DNA from: Nodularia sp034931045 | GTDB taxonomy: Bacteria > Cyanobacteriota > Cyanobacteriia > Cyanobacteriales > Nostocaceae | DNA: 64,000 nucleotides | Direction: 5' to 3' | Assembly (NCBI RefSeq): GCF_034931045.1 | Contig: NZ_JAYGHH010000002.1 | Location: 263,177-327,176 of the forward strand | Part shown: piece by piece, positions 1-7,238 of the stretch | Layout of the letters: each line of letters begins with the position of its first letter | How positions within the stretch are numbered: the stretch's first letter is position 1 | Position numbers and translations under genes: made by a program | The notes under the pieces: generated by a model | Seen by the model: the letters and a program-made list of their open reading frames with translations, nothing else | Told to the model about the DNA's origin: nothing | Databases searched by the model: none

Positions 1-327
1 ACGCCAAAATTCGCGCAATGTCGGCACATATTGACCGAGAAACAGGGTGGCAAAAACAATGTTAATAAAAATACCCGGAGACTGTGACCAAACCGCCTGG
101 ACATTTTCGGTAAATAGACCTTGAACCAAAGGAGATTCGGGATTTACTGATTTAACAATTGCACCCAAAGCACCTTTACCCAGGAGTAAGGCCAGAATAC
201 CAGCAACAATTGAACTAGGTATGTAGAGCGATCGCAATATTCCCAGGCGCTGTCTAATTAATCGCCCTACCAGGATTAAGATAGCGATGAGAATATAAGC
301 CCAGAATACATCTATGAGTTTGAACAT
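1..327 (-). CDS. gltS: Sodium/glutamate symporter GltS, N-terminal part
   Basis: Only the first 109 codons are present; the gene runs off the left edge with no stop. The protein would be an inner-membrane Na+-dependent glutamate carrier. Seen: an ATG at 327, a first hydrophobic helix (FWAYILIAILILVGRLI), then LYIPSSIVAGILALLLG, which matches the family pattern of a proline-containing loop followed by a glycine-rich second helix, and a later segment with INIVFATLFLGQ. The order of helices and loops fits the Glt_symporter family (cyanobacterial GltS is of this type). It is transcribed away from the AbrB gene at 482, with about 150 bp between them. The family call rests on N-terminal similarity only; another transporter of the same fold cannot be excluded. 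Confidence 0.72.
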   Translation of the reverse strand, partial: MFKLIDVFWAYILIAILILVGRLIRQRLGILRSLYIPSSIVAGILALLLGKGALGAIVKSVNPESPLVQGLFTENVQAVWSQSPGIFINIVFATLFLGQYVPTLREFWR

Positions 328-481
328 ATTTGTAACAGTTGCCTTGAGCAAGTTTGCACAATGGGAGCATCCTTTGTATCTAATGATTCTCTATGAGTCT
401 GGACATATTGGCAATAGCGCTCTGTGCATTGGCGAATATACATTATATTTAAGTAAGGGAAATATGTAAGGAGTCGTAGTA

Positions 482-724
482 ATGGCTGACGCGACCATCA
501 CAACCAAAGGACAAGTAACCATCCCTAAAGAAATTAGAGATTATCTTAATCTTGATGCTGGGAGTAAGGTTGATTTTGTGATTGATGAAAATGGCATAGT
601 TAAACTGATTCCTCTCAATGTTCCTATCCAAAGCTTATCCGGGATTTTATATCGTCCGGGAATGAAAAGCGCATCTTTAGAAGAGATGGAAACAGCAATC
701 AGAAAAGGTGCAAGTAATTTGTAA
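482..724 (+). CDS. AbrB/MazE-type DNA-binding protein, probable antitoxin
   Basis: An 80-residue SpoVT/AbrB swapped-hairpin protein. The N-terminal 45 residues carry the family signature TITTKGQVTIPKEIRDYLNL followed by a short acidic beta-strand region (VDFVIDENG). The tail (SLEEMETAIRKGASNL) resembles the toxin-binding tail of VapB-like antitoxins. AAGGAG at 468-473 gives a well-spaced ribosome site for the ATG. Such proteins normally precede a PIN-domain toxin in the same operon. Here the next genes are DUF433 and DUF5615, about 110 bp on, which form their own pair, so this antitoxin is either an orphan or shares that PIN-like toxin. It is expected to repress its own promoter. Family certain, role inferred. 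Confidence 0.85.
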   Translation: MADATITTKGQVTIPKEIRDYLNLDAGSKVDFVIDENGIVKLIPLNVPIQSLSGILYRPGMKSASLEEMETAIRKGASNL

Positions 725-742
725 TTCGTAATTCGTAATTAT
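719..742. repeat. Short heptamer repeat TAATTCG
   Basis: Two and a half copies of TAATTCG directly after the AbrB stop codon. The same heptamer recurs at 7166-7238. It belongs to the short tandemly repeated repetitive (STRR) class common in Nostoc-type genomes. Confidence 0.75.
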
Positions 743-832
743 TAAAAATATCAAAAAGTATGATATTGAGAGATTTGTCAGGTTTTACTTTAGTCAATAA
801 ACGAGTTGATATTAAGTTTGGAGAAACAATTT

Positions 833-1063
833 ATGTTAGGTCTAGACAATATTACATTTGACCCTGGCATCATGGGAGGACAAGCTTGCATTCGGGGGAT
901 GCGAATCCCGGTTTCTTTAGTGGTTAATTTAATAGCTAATGGGAAAATTGTAGAGGAAATTTTAGAAGAATATCCTGATTTAGAAGCAGAAGATATTCGT
1001 CAATCTTTACTGTATGCGGCGTGGTTGACACAAGAACGGGTTTATCCCTTCAAAATTGCTTAA
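833..1063 (+). CDS. DUF433 protein, putative antitoxin
   Basis: A 76-residue DUF433 protein with the conserved core FDPGIMGGQACIRGMRIPVS (a winged-helix-like fold) followed by EEILEEYPDLEAEDIRQSLLYAA, a pattern typical of the family. I chose the ATG at 833 because GGAG at 820-823 lies 9 bases upstream; an earlier in-frame TTG at 806 has no such site. DUF433 genes usually sit directly upstream of a PIN-like DUF5615 gene, and the pair is regarded as a toxin-antitoxin module. Here the DUF5615 gene starts 8 bp after this stop, so the two are almost surely co-transcribed. DNA binding and autoregulation are inferred. Confidence 0.88.
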   Translation: MLGLDNITFDPGIMGGQACIRGMRIPVSLVVNLIANGKIVEEILEEYPDLEAEDIRQSLLYAAWLTQERVYPFKIA

Positions 1064-1071
1064 TAAGTAAA

Positions 1072-1434
1072 ATGAGATTTTTGGCAGATATGGGAATTTC
1101 ACTACGAACTGTATCTTGGTTGCGTGGTGATGGTTATGATGTGGTGCATTTGCGCGATGAAGGTTTACAAAGACTACCAGATGATCAGATTTTAATGAAA
1201 GCCCGTGCAGAAGGGAGAATTTTATTAACTATAGATTTAGATTTTGCCCAATTGTTAGCTATTAGTGGGGATAGTCTACCCAGCGTTATTTTGTTCAGGT
1301 TGGGAAATGAAAATTACGATGCAATTAATAAATGCCTGACAGAAGTTCTGCGGGAATGTCAAGAAGATTTAGAGATTGGGGCAATTATTTCTGTAAGTAA
1401 TGAAATCTTCCGAGTAAGGCAATTGCCTATATAA
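1072..1434 (+). CDS. DUF5615 PIN-like protein, putative toxin
   Basis: A 120-residue protein starting at ATG 1072 (MRFLADMGIS). It shows the DUF5615 pattern: an N-terminal Asp in FLAD, then WLRGDGYDVVHLRDEGLQ, PDDQILMKARAEGRILLTID and LDFAQLL, which place the acidic residues of a PIN-like nuclease site. The family is thought to act as a ribonuclease toxin held by the DUF433 partner immediately upstream. The first acidic motif reads LADMGIS rather than the commoner LVDAN-type, but the Asp remains. A longer ORF reading from 1021 overlaps DUF433 and is not needed. Nuclease activity is inferred from family, not shown. Confidence 0.86.
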   Translation: MRFLADMGISLRTVSWLRGDGYDVVHLRDEGLQRLPDDQILMKARAEGRILLTIDLDFAQLLAISGDSLPSVILFRLGNENYDAINKCLTEVLRECQEDLEIGAIISVSNEIFRVRQLPI

Positions 1435-1501
1435 TTTAACTGTGATGCAGTCGGGCGATCGCTCATTGTTTTATCTTTGCATAAGAGCGATCGCTTAGTG
1501 A

Positions 1502-1774
1502 TTATGGCATTAAAATCTGACGAATTAAAATACTCATTACTTCGCCTGGGTTAGTGGTTGGAAGTAAAGGACTCCAGTCGCCGATGCTGGCGTAACCAAT
1601 TACCTGCAAATAATGAATTGTGCTGCTGACGGTTTTGGGGGAACCAATCAGTAAATGCTTAATGGGTTCTCTTCTGGGTGAGGCGTTTTCAGGGGATGGA
1701 TTTTCGCTGGCTGGATCTAAATCTTCAGTGGGTAAATTTTGAGACTCTACAAAATTGTGTACTTGTGTCATCAT
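1502..1774 (-). CDS. Conserved cyanobacterial protein of unknown function
   Basis: About 90 residues if translation starts at the ATG at 1774, which has GGAG nine bases upstream; an extension to 1861 would run through two HIP1 sites and looks artificial. The N-terminal half is polar and Pro/Ser/Glu-rich. The C-terminal half (PIKHLLIGSPKTVSSTIHYL, then a Gly/Trp-containing segment ending in NPGEVMSILIRQI) is compact and resembles a motif I know from short hypothetical proteins across filamentous cyanobacteria. No catalytic motif, signal peptide or membrane segment is seen. It stands alone, convergent with the DUF5615 gene. Function unknown. Confidence 0.68.
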   Translation of the reverse strand: MMTQVHNFVESQNLPTEDLDPASENPSPENASPRREPIKHLLIGSPKTVSSTIHYLQVIGYASIGDWSPLLPTTNPGEVMSILIRQILMP

Positions 1775-2000
1775 TGTAATTATCTCCCATTGTGGAGTGG
1801 AGTGAAAGGCGATCGCAGACTCTTGTCCGGAGGGCGATCGCCTTTCTTTGTACATTTTCATTAAAGTATAAATTTATACCTTTGTCAATACCCCAAGGCG
1901 AAAAAACTCAAATTTAATTTGAGTAAAATTCAGGTTGAAAAAAGAGAATTATTTTCTATGATTCAGAAATATAATGATAGCGATCGCCACCATAAAAAAA

Positions 2001-2031
2001 GATCCCCGACTTCTTCAAGAAGTCGGGGATC
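2001..2031. repeat. 31-bp near-perfect palindrome, copy 1
   Basis: Arms GATCCCCGACTTCTT and its exact reverse complement are separated by a single C. A second copy with a G in the centre lies at 4789-4819, and the similarity extends into the flanks (AAA before, TGAG after). It may act as a bidirectional terminator, but its sequence conservation suggests a dispersed REP-like element. Confidence 0.85.
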
Positions 2032-2137
2032 TGAGCCTCTCGCTAGTGACAAATCAGAGAGAATAGCTATGTTTTTATGAGACAATAAAATTAAAGTGAT
2101 AACTTATAGTTTAATCATCTGAATAGGATGTAATTTC

Positions 2138-2410
2138 ATGGCTATACGCTTCATTTTGAGCGACTATCTTGAACAAGCGATCGCTAGTGCCGTTTATGAC
2201 AAGCTCGAAGATCATACATTTGCGGGTAGAATCCCTATTTGTCAGGGAGTTATAGCCTTTGGCTCGACTTTGCGCGAGTGCGAAAATGAGTTACGCTCAA
2301 CACTGGAAGATTGGATTTTGCTGGGGTTGAAGTTGGGACATCCCCTACCAGTGATTGATAATATTGACTTGAATAAGGAGCCGACCCTTGAGCCGATGGA
2401 CACCGTGTAA
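2138..2410 (+). CDS. hicB: HicB-like antitoxin
   Basis: A 90-residue protein with the partial RNase-H-like fold of HicB antitoxins: an N-terminal beta region, GRIPICQGVIAFGSTLRECENELRSTLEDWI (the glycine then a helix with conserved Cys/Glu/Leu), and a C-terminal LKLGHPLPVI segment. It overlaps the downstream hicA by 23 bases, the usual tight coupling for this module. HicB would bind and block HicA and repress the operon. The order antitoxin then toxin is the reverse of the E. coli arrangement but is common in cyanobacteria. Confidence 0.85.
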   Translation: MAIRFILSDYLEQAIASAVYDKLEDHTFAGRIPICQGVIAFGSTLRECENELRSTLEDWILLGLKLGHPLPVIDNIDLNKEPTLEPMDTV

Positions 2411-2618
2411 GCGTCGGGATTTTGTGCAGAAATTACGGCGTATTGGCTTTGAAGGGCTTTATTCCGGAACAAAGCATCAGTTTATGGCTTACGCACAACA
2501 TCGCCTCACAATTCCCTCTAATGATGAGTATTCTGTACCGCAACTACGAATGATGCTGCGGGAAGTCGAGGTAATTTTGGAGCGTGAAATTACCCTAGAA
2601 GAATGGAATAGTCTTTAA
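2388..2618 (+). CDS. hicA: HicA-type mRNA interferase toxin
   Basis: A 76-residue HicA-family toxin with a double-stranded RNA-binding fold that cleaves mRNA. Seen: RRDFVQKLRRIGFEG, then GTKHQFM with the catalytic-type His30, then HRLTIPSNDEYSVPQLRMML, all in family order. The start is a TTG at 2388 with AAGGAG at 2375-2380, seven bases upstream and inside hicB. No ATG lies near the conserved N-terminus, so a TTG start with coupled translation is well supported. The length is typical. Confidence 0.85.
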   Translation: MSRWTPCKRRDFVQKLRRIGFEGLYSGTKHQFMAYAQHRLTIPSNDEYSVPQLRMMLREVEVILEREITLEEWNSL

Positions 2619-2663
2619 AATTTCGCCTGTGAATGATCGCTTGTACAATACCATCAATAATTT

Positions 2664-4192
2664 TCATCCTGAATTTTGTTGCCGGCAAATTTCCCAATTT
2701 TCACGAACAGTAATAGTATTNNNNNNNNNNNNNNNNNNNNNNNNNNNNNNNNNNNNNNNNNNNNNNNNNNNNNNNNNNNNNNNNNNNNNNNNNNNNNNNN
2801 NNNNNNNNNNNNNNNNNNNNNNNNNNNNNNNNNNNNNNNNNNNNNNNNNNNNNNNNNNNNNNNNNNNNNNNNNNNNNNNNNNNNNNNNNNNNNNNNNNNN
2901 NNNNNNNNNNNNNNNNNNNNNNNNNNNNNNNNNNNNNNNNNNNNNNNNNNNNNNAAGCGGTCTTGTGCTGTTGATAAACACTGCTCATACCAAGGTTCGG
3001 CTAAGGTATACAAACCCTGTCCTTCATAAAATCTGCCCAAGCTGACAAAAGGCCAAGCTAAATCTTCATCGCTGACGTATTGAATGAGATGATTTACTAC
3101 TTCAGCTAGATGAGGTATGGCAAGGGAAACAGCATTAATTTCCTCAAGTGTGGGAGTGTGAGGAATTTGTGTGGCGACTGCTACCATTACCTGAGAAACG
3201 GATCGCTTCCATTCCTCTACCTGCTCTAAACCCGTAAACTTAGATTGGAAAAATTCCCGCAGCAGTGGATGTAGTTGATAAATTTCCTCACCTTTGCGCT
3301 GGAGTAAATGTAGATACAGCAGCTTATCGTCCCGAATTTCCTCTAAATCTTCCTCATCTTTTTCTGGTAAGCACTGTTCTACTAATTTCCAAGGTATGGG
3401 TGCAGCTGCAAATAAACTGAGTAAACAGCCTAATTGTTGATCATCTTCTGCTAATTCCTGCCAACTCAACTCAAAGGCTGCTTTCACTCCCAATAGTGCT
3501 GTCATGTCATCATCTGGCTTCACCAGTGCAGCTTGTTCTAGTCGCTTTTTCTCCAAACGCTGCATCATTTCCGATAAGGATAAATCCGGTTTCCGCGCCA
3601 AATATCGCCCCACCAACTCCAAACCCAAGGGTAAATACCCCAGCCATGCACACAACTGATTTGCTACATCTAATTCTCTCTCAATTCGCTCTGGTGTTTC
3701 TCCCAGCAAAGACCGTAACAACTCTAACGCTGCATCTGGTGGTAATACATCTAAAGGTAATTGCTTGATGGATGCACCCAAAAGTTGGCGCGTAGTCATC
3801 AACACTCTAAATCTGGAAGATAGCCCCTTTAGGTAAGTTTTGACTTGCTGGTAATCTGTGACATCATCCACCACTAGCAGCACATCACCTTCACGCCAAT
3901 TCCGCAAGCAGAATTGCACTTGTGCGGCTAAATCAAACTCTTCTGGTGGGTTTAAATCAAGCTGAGTTCTGGCAAACTGCACCACTTGAACGCCCACATC
4001 CCCAGCTTTGACTTGTAACCAGCAAATTCCACCTTTGTAGGTTTCGCGCTGCGTCATTGCATATTGCAAGGCGAGTTCTGTTTTACCCAGTCCACCCATT
4101 CCCGTAATTGCAGCAATGGCGACTTGGTTATTTTCCTGCAAAAGTTGGTGGAGTTTTTGCAGTTCTTCATCACGTCCCACAAATTTCACCAC
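2664..4192 (-). CDS. NB-ARC/TPR STAND protein, NTPase part, with assembly gap
   Basis: A STAND-type signalling ATPase. Seen: FVGRDEELQKLHQLL, Walker A GMGGLGKTELALQYA, Walker B VLLVVDDV, an arginine-finger-like RVLMTTR, the GLPL-like YLPLGLELVG, then a winged-helix region and the start of TPR repeats (SLGRFYEGQGLYTLAEPWYEQ). The N gap at 2721-2954 removes most TPRs. The true C-terminus is probably NTITVRENWEICRQQNSG ending at 2664, a typical last-TPR sequence; it lies in a different frame from the NTPase, so the gap length is wrong. The only start is a GTG inside the conserved sequence just before the NTPase. The same frame continues upstream through one TGA into the ORF at 4262-4693, so the gene may be interrupted. 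Such proteins act as regulators or anti-phage sensors. Confidence 0.7.
2721..2954. other. Assembly gap (234 N)
   Basis: A run of undetermined bases inside the TPR region of the STAND gene. Tandem TPR coding repeats are the likely cause of the assembly break. The reading frames on the two sides do not match, so the real length differs from 234 by an amount that is not a multiple of three, unless there is a frameshift. Confidence 0.95.
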
Positions 4193-4261
4193 CCCACTCA
4201 GGGGTAAATTTTGCGGTACTTGAGGATTTGACTTTACCTGTTCCCCTTCAGGCGAGTACAG

Positions 4262-4693
4262 TCAGAAGTTACCACCAATGAAAGTATTTCCCTGAAAGAC
4301 GTTTTTAATTGAGTCAGCTAATTTTGTCGAATTGATTACACCTGCTGGTTGCGAGTTGAGGTCATTTGCTAAAGCCTGAACCTTTGGCGCTACTTGTGGG
4401 TCAGCGTTTGCGGCTGCTTCCACTTCCAGCACTGATTGAGCAATTTCGGTGTCTGTATCAGCTGCTGCTTTCAATTCCAGTACCGCTTGACCATAATCTA
4501 ACGGTTGCTGTGGGTTTCCCTCTGGCGTATTCGCTAGTAAAGGGACTTTATTTTTCTTTTGTAGCTGTGCGATTAACTCATTACTTTTTTGGATTGCTGC
4601 TTCCCCCAGCTTTTCGCCTGTTTTTTCTAAGGCTTTAGTTAAAACTATTGTAGCGATCGCTGTTCCTACGGCTGTTAGTGTGATTGGTTCCAT
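4262..4693 (-). CDS. N-terminal region of STAND protein (or separate small protein)
   Basis: A 143-residue ORF beginning MEPITLTAVGTAIATIVLTK, an N-terminal hydrophobic helix followed by a charged helical region (EKTGEKLGEAAIQKSNELIAQL), the phrase LDYGQAVLELKAAADTD, and an Asn/Ile/Gly-rich end (NTFIGGNF). This arrangement is known to me from the N-termini of cyanobacterial NB-ARC/TPR proteins, where it precedes the NTPase in one chain. Here a single TGA (4264-4262) ends it. The frame then reads on without another stop for 70 bases into the NTPase ORF. It may be a functional short product, half of a broken gene, or the result of a sequencing error. Confidence 0.65.
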   Translation of the reverse strand: MEPITLTAVGTAIATIVLTKALEKTGEKLGEAAIQKSNELIAQLQKKNKVPLLANTPEGNPQQPLDYGQAVLELKAAADTDTEIAQSVLEVEAAANADPQVAPKVQALANDLNSQPAGVINSTKLADSIKNVFQGNTFIGGNF

Positions 4694-4788
4694 ATCAATA
4701 ATATTAAGAGATTATACTTTTGGTATTCAGTATAACCGCTTCTCAACAGAGAAAAAAAGCATCAATTATCACTCACGCAAAAAATAAA

Positions 4789-4819
4789 GATCCCCGACTT
4801 CTTGAAGAAGTCGGGGATC
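4789..4819. repeat. 31-bp near-perfect palindrome, copy 2
   Basis: The same palindrome as at 2001-2031, with G instead of C at the centre. It lies between the start of the STAND locus and the end of the P450 gene. Confidence 0.85.
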
Positions 4820-4839
4820 TGAGACTCCCGGTGTTGGCA

Positions 4840-6219
4840 CTAAACGTTAACAGGTATACTTGCTCTTGTTACCTGAACTGTGGGTATCATCTGCATCCCT
4901 GCTGGTGCGGCTAAGGTGAGTCCACGGCGCACGGGATACACAGGACGCTGGTTAACTAGAGATAATTGAAATTCTGACAAAATCGTGGCTAAGGCAATTT
5001 TCATTTCATACTGAGCAAAAGCCAAGCCTATACAACGCCGATTTCCACCGCCAAAGGGTAAATATTCATAAGGGGAAAATTGCTTTTCTAAAAAGCGTTC
5101 TGGTTTGAATTGCTGTGACTGTGGGTAAACTTCCTCTCGATGATGGGCTAAATAAATACTGGGAACTATCGCCGTTCCTGCTGGTAATTGATAGCCCATA
5201 ATTTCTACTGGGGTTTTCACAACTCGGATAAAACCATTCGCCACAATAGGATAAATTCTCAAGGTTTCTTGGCAAACTGCGGTTAAATATGGCAATTTAG
5301 CAATGCTACTCGGTTCAGCATTCACACCCAGGGTTTCTAATTCCCGTTGTAATTTCTCTCGTACTTCTGGTAATTTATCTATCCAGTAAAAAGCCCATGT
5401 TAATGCAGACGCTGTGGTTTCATGTCCCGCAACTAACATTGTCATTAATTCATCACGTAACTCCACATCTGACATTCCCTCGCCATCGTCATAACGAGCC
5501 GAAATCAATAAACTGAGAATATCTTGGCGATGTTGTCCAGATTCCGCCCGACGTTCTTGAATCAGACTATAAATTACTTGATCGATTTGCTGCAATAGCC
5601 GCACAACTCGCCCCCAAGGACTCCACGCACCTAAATCTTTTTGCATAAAACTAAAAAAGAAGGCGCTGGACATTAACGGCGAACCCATGAAGTCTAGCAG
5701 GGATGTCAGTAGTCGCCCCAATTCTCGAAAAACTGGCCCTTCATCCACACCAAATACTACTCGTAAAATCACGCGCAAGGTGATTTCTTGCATTGAGGCG
5801 CGGATATTAAAAGGTTTGCCAATTGTCCATTCATTACTAACTTGCTGTGTAATTTTGCGGATAGTTTCACCGTAAGTCCGCATCCTTTCCCCATGAAACG
5901 GCGGTGTTAATAATTTCCGTTGCTGCTGGTGGCGATCGCCATCTAATATAATTACAGAATTATCGCCCAGCAAAAATCCTAAACCCCCGCCTCCTCCACC
6001 AGATCGAAAACAATTAACATTACTACTAAAAATCTGTTCTAGTGCTTGAGGATGGCTAAAATACACAATATGCTTATCCCCACGATTCCAGATGGTGAAG
6101 TTGTCACCATAAACTTTGGCAAAATCTTCTACATATTTCACCGGCTGAGTGATAAATTTAACCATCCGCAGATAGCGTGGTAATTTTGGCCCATCAGGTA
6201 AGTTGTAAGTTACTGTCAT
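4840..6219 (-). CDS. Cytochrome P450, CYP110-like
   Basis: A 459-residue soluble P450 of usual length. Seen: the I-helix oxygen-activation motif AGHETTASALTWAFYW, the K-helix ExxR (ETLRIYP), the PERF-like FKPERFLEK, and the heme-binding loop PFGGGNRRCIG with Cys396 as thiolate ligand. No membrane anchor is visible. The sequence is closest in feel to the CYP110 family, which is widespread in Nostocales and thought to hydroxylate fatty acids or terpenes; the substrate cannot be told from sequence. A glycine stretch (GGGGGGLGFLLGDNS) near residue 75 is notable. No ferredoxin partner or terpene cyclase adjoins it. Confidence 0.92.
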   Translation of the reverse strand: MTVTYNLPDGPKLPRYLRMVKFITQPVKYVEDFAKVYGDNFTIWNRGDKHIVYFSHPQALEQIFSSNVNCFRSGGGGGGLGFLLGDNSVIILDGDRHQQQRKLLTPPFHGERMRTYGETIRKITQQVSNEWTIGKPFNIRASMQEITLRVILRVVFGVDEGPVFRELGRLLTSLLDFMGSPLMSSAFFFSFMQKDLGAWSPWGRVVRLLQQIDQVIYSLIQERRAESGQHRQDILSLLISARYDDGEGMSDVELRDELMTMLVAGHETTASALTWAFYWIDKLPEVREKLQRELETLGVNAEPSSIAKLPYLTAVCQETLRIYPIVANGFIRVVKTPVEIMGYQLPAGTAIVPSIYLAHHREEVYPQSQQFKPERFLEKQFSPYEYLPFGGGNRRCIGLAFAQYEMKIALATILSEFQLSLVNQRPVYPVRRGLTLAAPAGMQMIPTVQVTRASIPVNV

Positions 6220-6328
6220 AGGAGTTTGTTTGAAGTGACGGCTGCTGATTTTAATTTTTACGAATTTTGCTGTGATTGGAGGCTACACAAAGCGGTATAT
6301 TTAACTAAGGCAGCCTCGGAAGTAAGCA

Positions 6329-6590
6329 TTGCCAAACATCATCATTACCCTCAACGCTAAGGGAGGAGTCGGTAAAACGACTATGGCAGTTAATTTAGCT
6401 GCACAATTCGGGCAAAAGAACAAGTTTAATCTCATTGATGCAGATATTCAAGCTTCTGTCAGTTCATGGACGAGGCAGAATTATAACTGAAGGGTGTCGT
6501 CATTATTCAATGGCGAGGAAAAATGCACCGCAGGTGGAGTTAGTCTAATGCTGCGTGGCTGAGGAATTACAGCGTGATTGGAGAAAATAA
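6329..6590 (+). pseudogene. ParA-family ATPase remnant
   Basis: A decayed ParA. From a TTG at 6329 the frame reads a ParA N-terminus: NIIITLNAKGGVGKTTMAVN with an intact deviant Walker A (KGGVGKTT), then NLIDADIQASVSSW (the A' Asp-x-Asp motif), and stops at 6488-6490 after 53 codons. A likely C-terminal piece, CVAEELQRDWRK, ends at the TAA 6588-6590, which overlaps the next gene's ATG as TAATG. Roughly 150 codons of a normal ParA (about 200 residues), including Walker B, are missing between the two pieces. The start-stop overlap shows that the ancestor was an operon with the downstream coiled-coil gene. The C-terminal assignment is weaker than the N-terminal one. Confidence 0.75.
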
Positions 6591-7168
6591 TGGTTAATAA
6601 ACATCTATCCGACTTACTAGAAGAAGAAACACAAAAATTGATTCCACTGGAAAATCAATCTGTGATTGAAGTTAAAGCCGAGAAAGTTACCGAAGAAAAT
6701 GCTTTAACAACAGATAAATTACCGACTCTGACACATAAACAGACTCCTCTCAAGGAAGCTATGTCTACTAATAATAATTTAGAAACCACTATCCAAGAAT
6801 TAAAACAAAGTCTGGAAGAATCTCAAGATCAAGGAACAAGCCTTCAAAAGCAAATTGTTGATTTACAATCAGTGTTATATGAAAAGCAAGTATTAATAGA
6901 ACGGCTGACCAAGGAACTGCACGAAGCTAAACAAGATGCGTTACACCTTGCAGAATCTAATTCTAAACTTATAGAAGAAAGTAAAGCACCAGCCACAGTT
7001 AAAAATAATCAGCCTGCAATCCCAGAGAAAGTCAGCCAGTCTGCTATCCAAGTCAAAGAAAAATATAACCCAGTTGGTTATAAAAAGTCACATCAAGTCC
7101 CTGAATATCTGCTAGAACGTCAGAAAGAAGATGATAATTTTGCCGATAATACTTGGTTGTACGATTAA
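6590..7168 (+). CDS. Coiled-coil protein, probable former partner of ParA
   Basis: 192 residues from the ATG at 6590 (GGAG at 6580-6583); a TTG 12 bases earlier is less likely. The N-terminal 60 residues are acidic. Residues of about 60-135 are strongly heptad-patterned (TTIQELKQSLEESQDQ, then LQKQIVDLQSVLYEKQ and LIERLTKELHEAKQDAL), so a coiled coil is expected. A low-complexity linker leads to a conserved-looking tail (NPVGYKKSHQVPEYLLERQ, ending NTWLYD). The ATG overlaps the stop of the ParA remnant, so the protein probably served as an adaptor or cargo partner for that ATPase. With the ATPase broken it is either freed for another ParA elsewhere or on the way to loss. No known function. 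Confidence 0.72.
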   Translation: MVNKHLSDLLEEETQKLIPLENQSVIEVKAEKVTEENALTTDKLPTLTHKQTPLKEAMSTNNNLETTIQELKQSLEESQDQGTSLQKQIVDLQSVLYEKQVLIERLTKELHEAKQDALHLAESNSKLIEESKAPATVKNNQPAIPEKVSQSAIQVKEKYNPVGYKKSHQVPEYLLERQKEDDNFADNTWLYD

Positions 7169-7238
7169 TTCGTAATTCGTAATTCGTAATTCGTAATTCT
7201 CCCTTTGGGAGAGCTACGCTAACGTAATTCGTAATTAG
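7166..7238. repeat. Heptamer repeat TAATTCG with inserted hairpin
   Basis: Four perfect and one altered copy of TAATTCG at 7166-7200, then a small hairpin (TCTCCC/GGGAGA around TTT) with GCTACGC, then a further copy at 7225-7231. The hairpin-plus-GCTA(T/C)GC core is shared with the element at 55949-56044. Confidence 0.8.

Noticed and set aside
2629..3045. ORFs running across the N gap on both strands
   Set aside because: Open only because N codons are not stops; the sole supported reading is the minus-strand TPR C-terminus.
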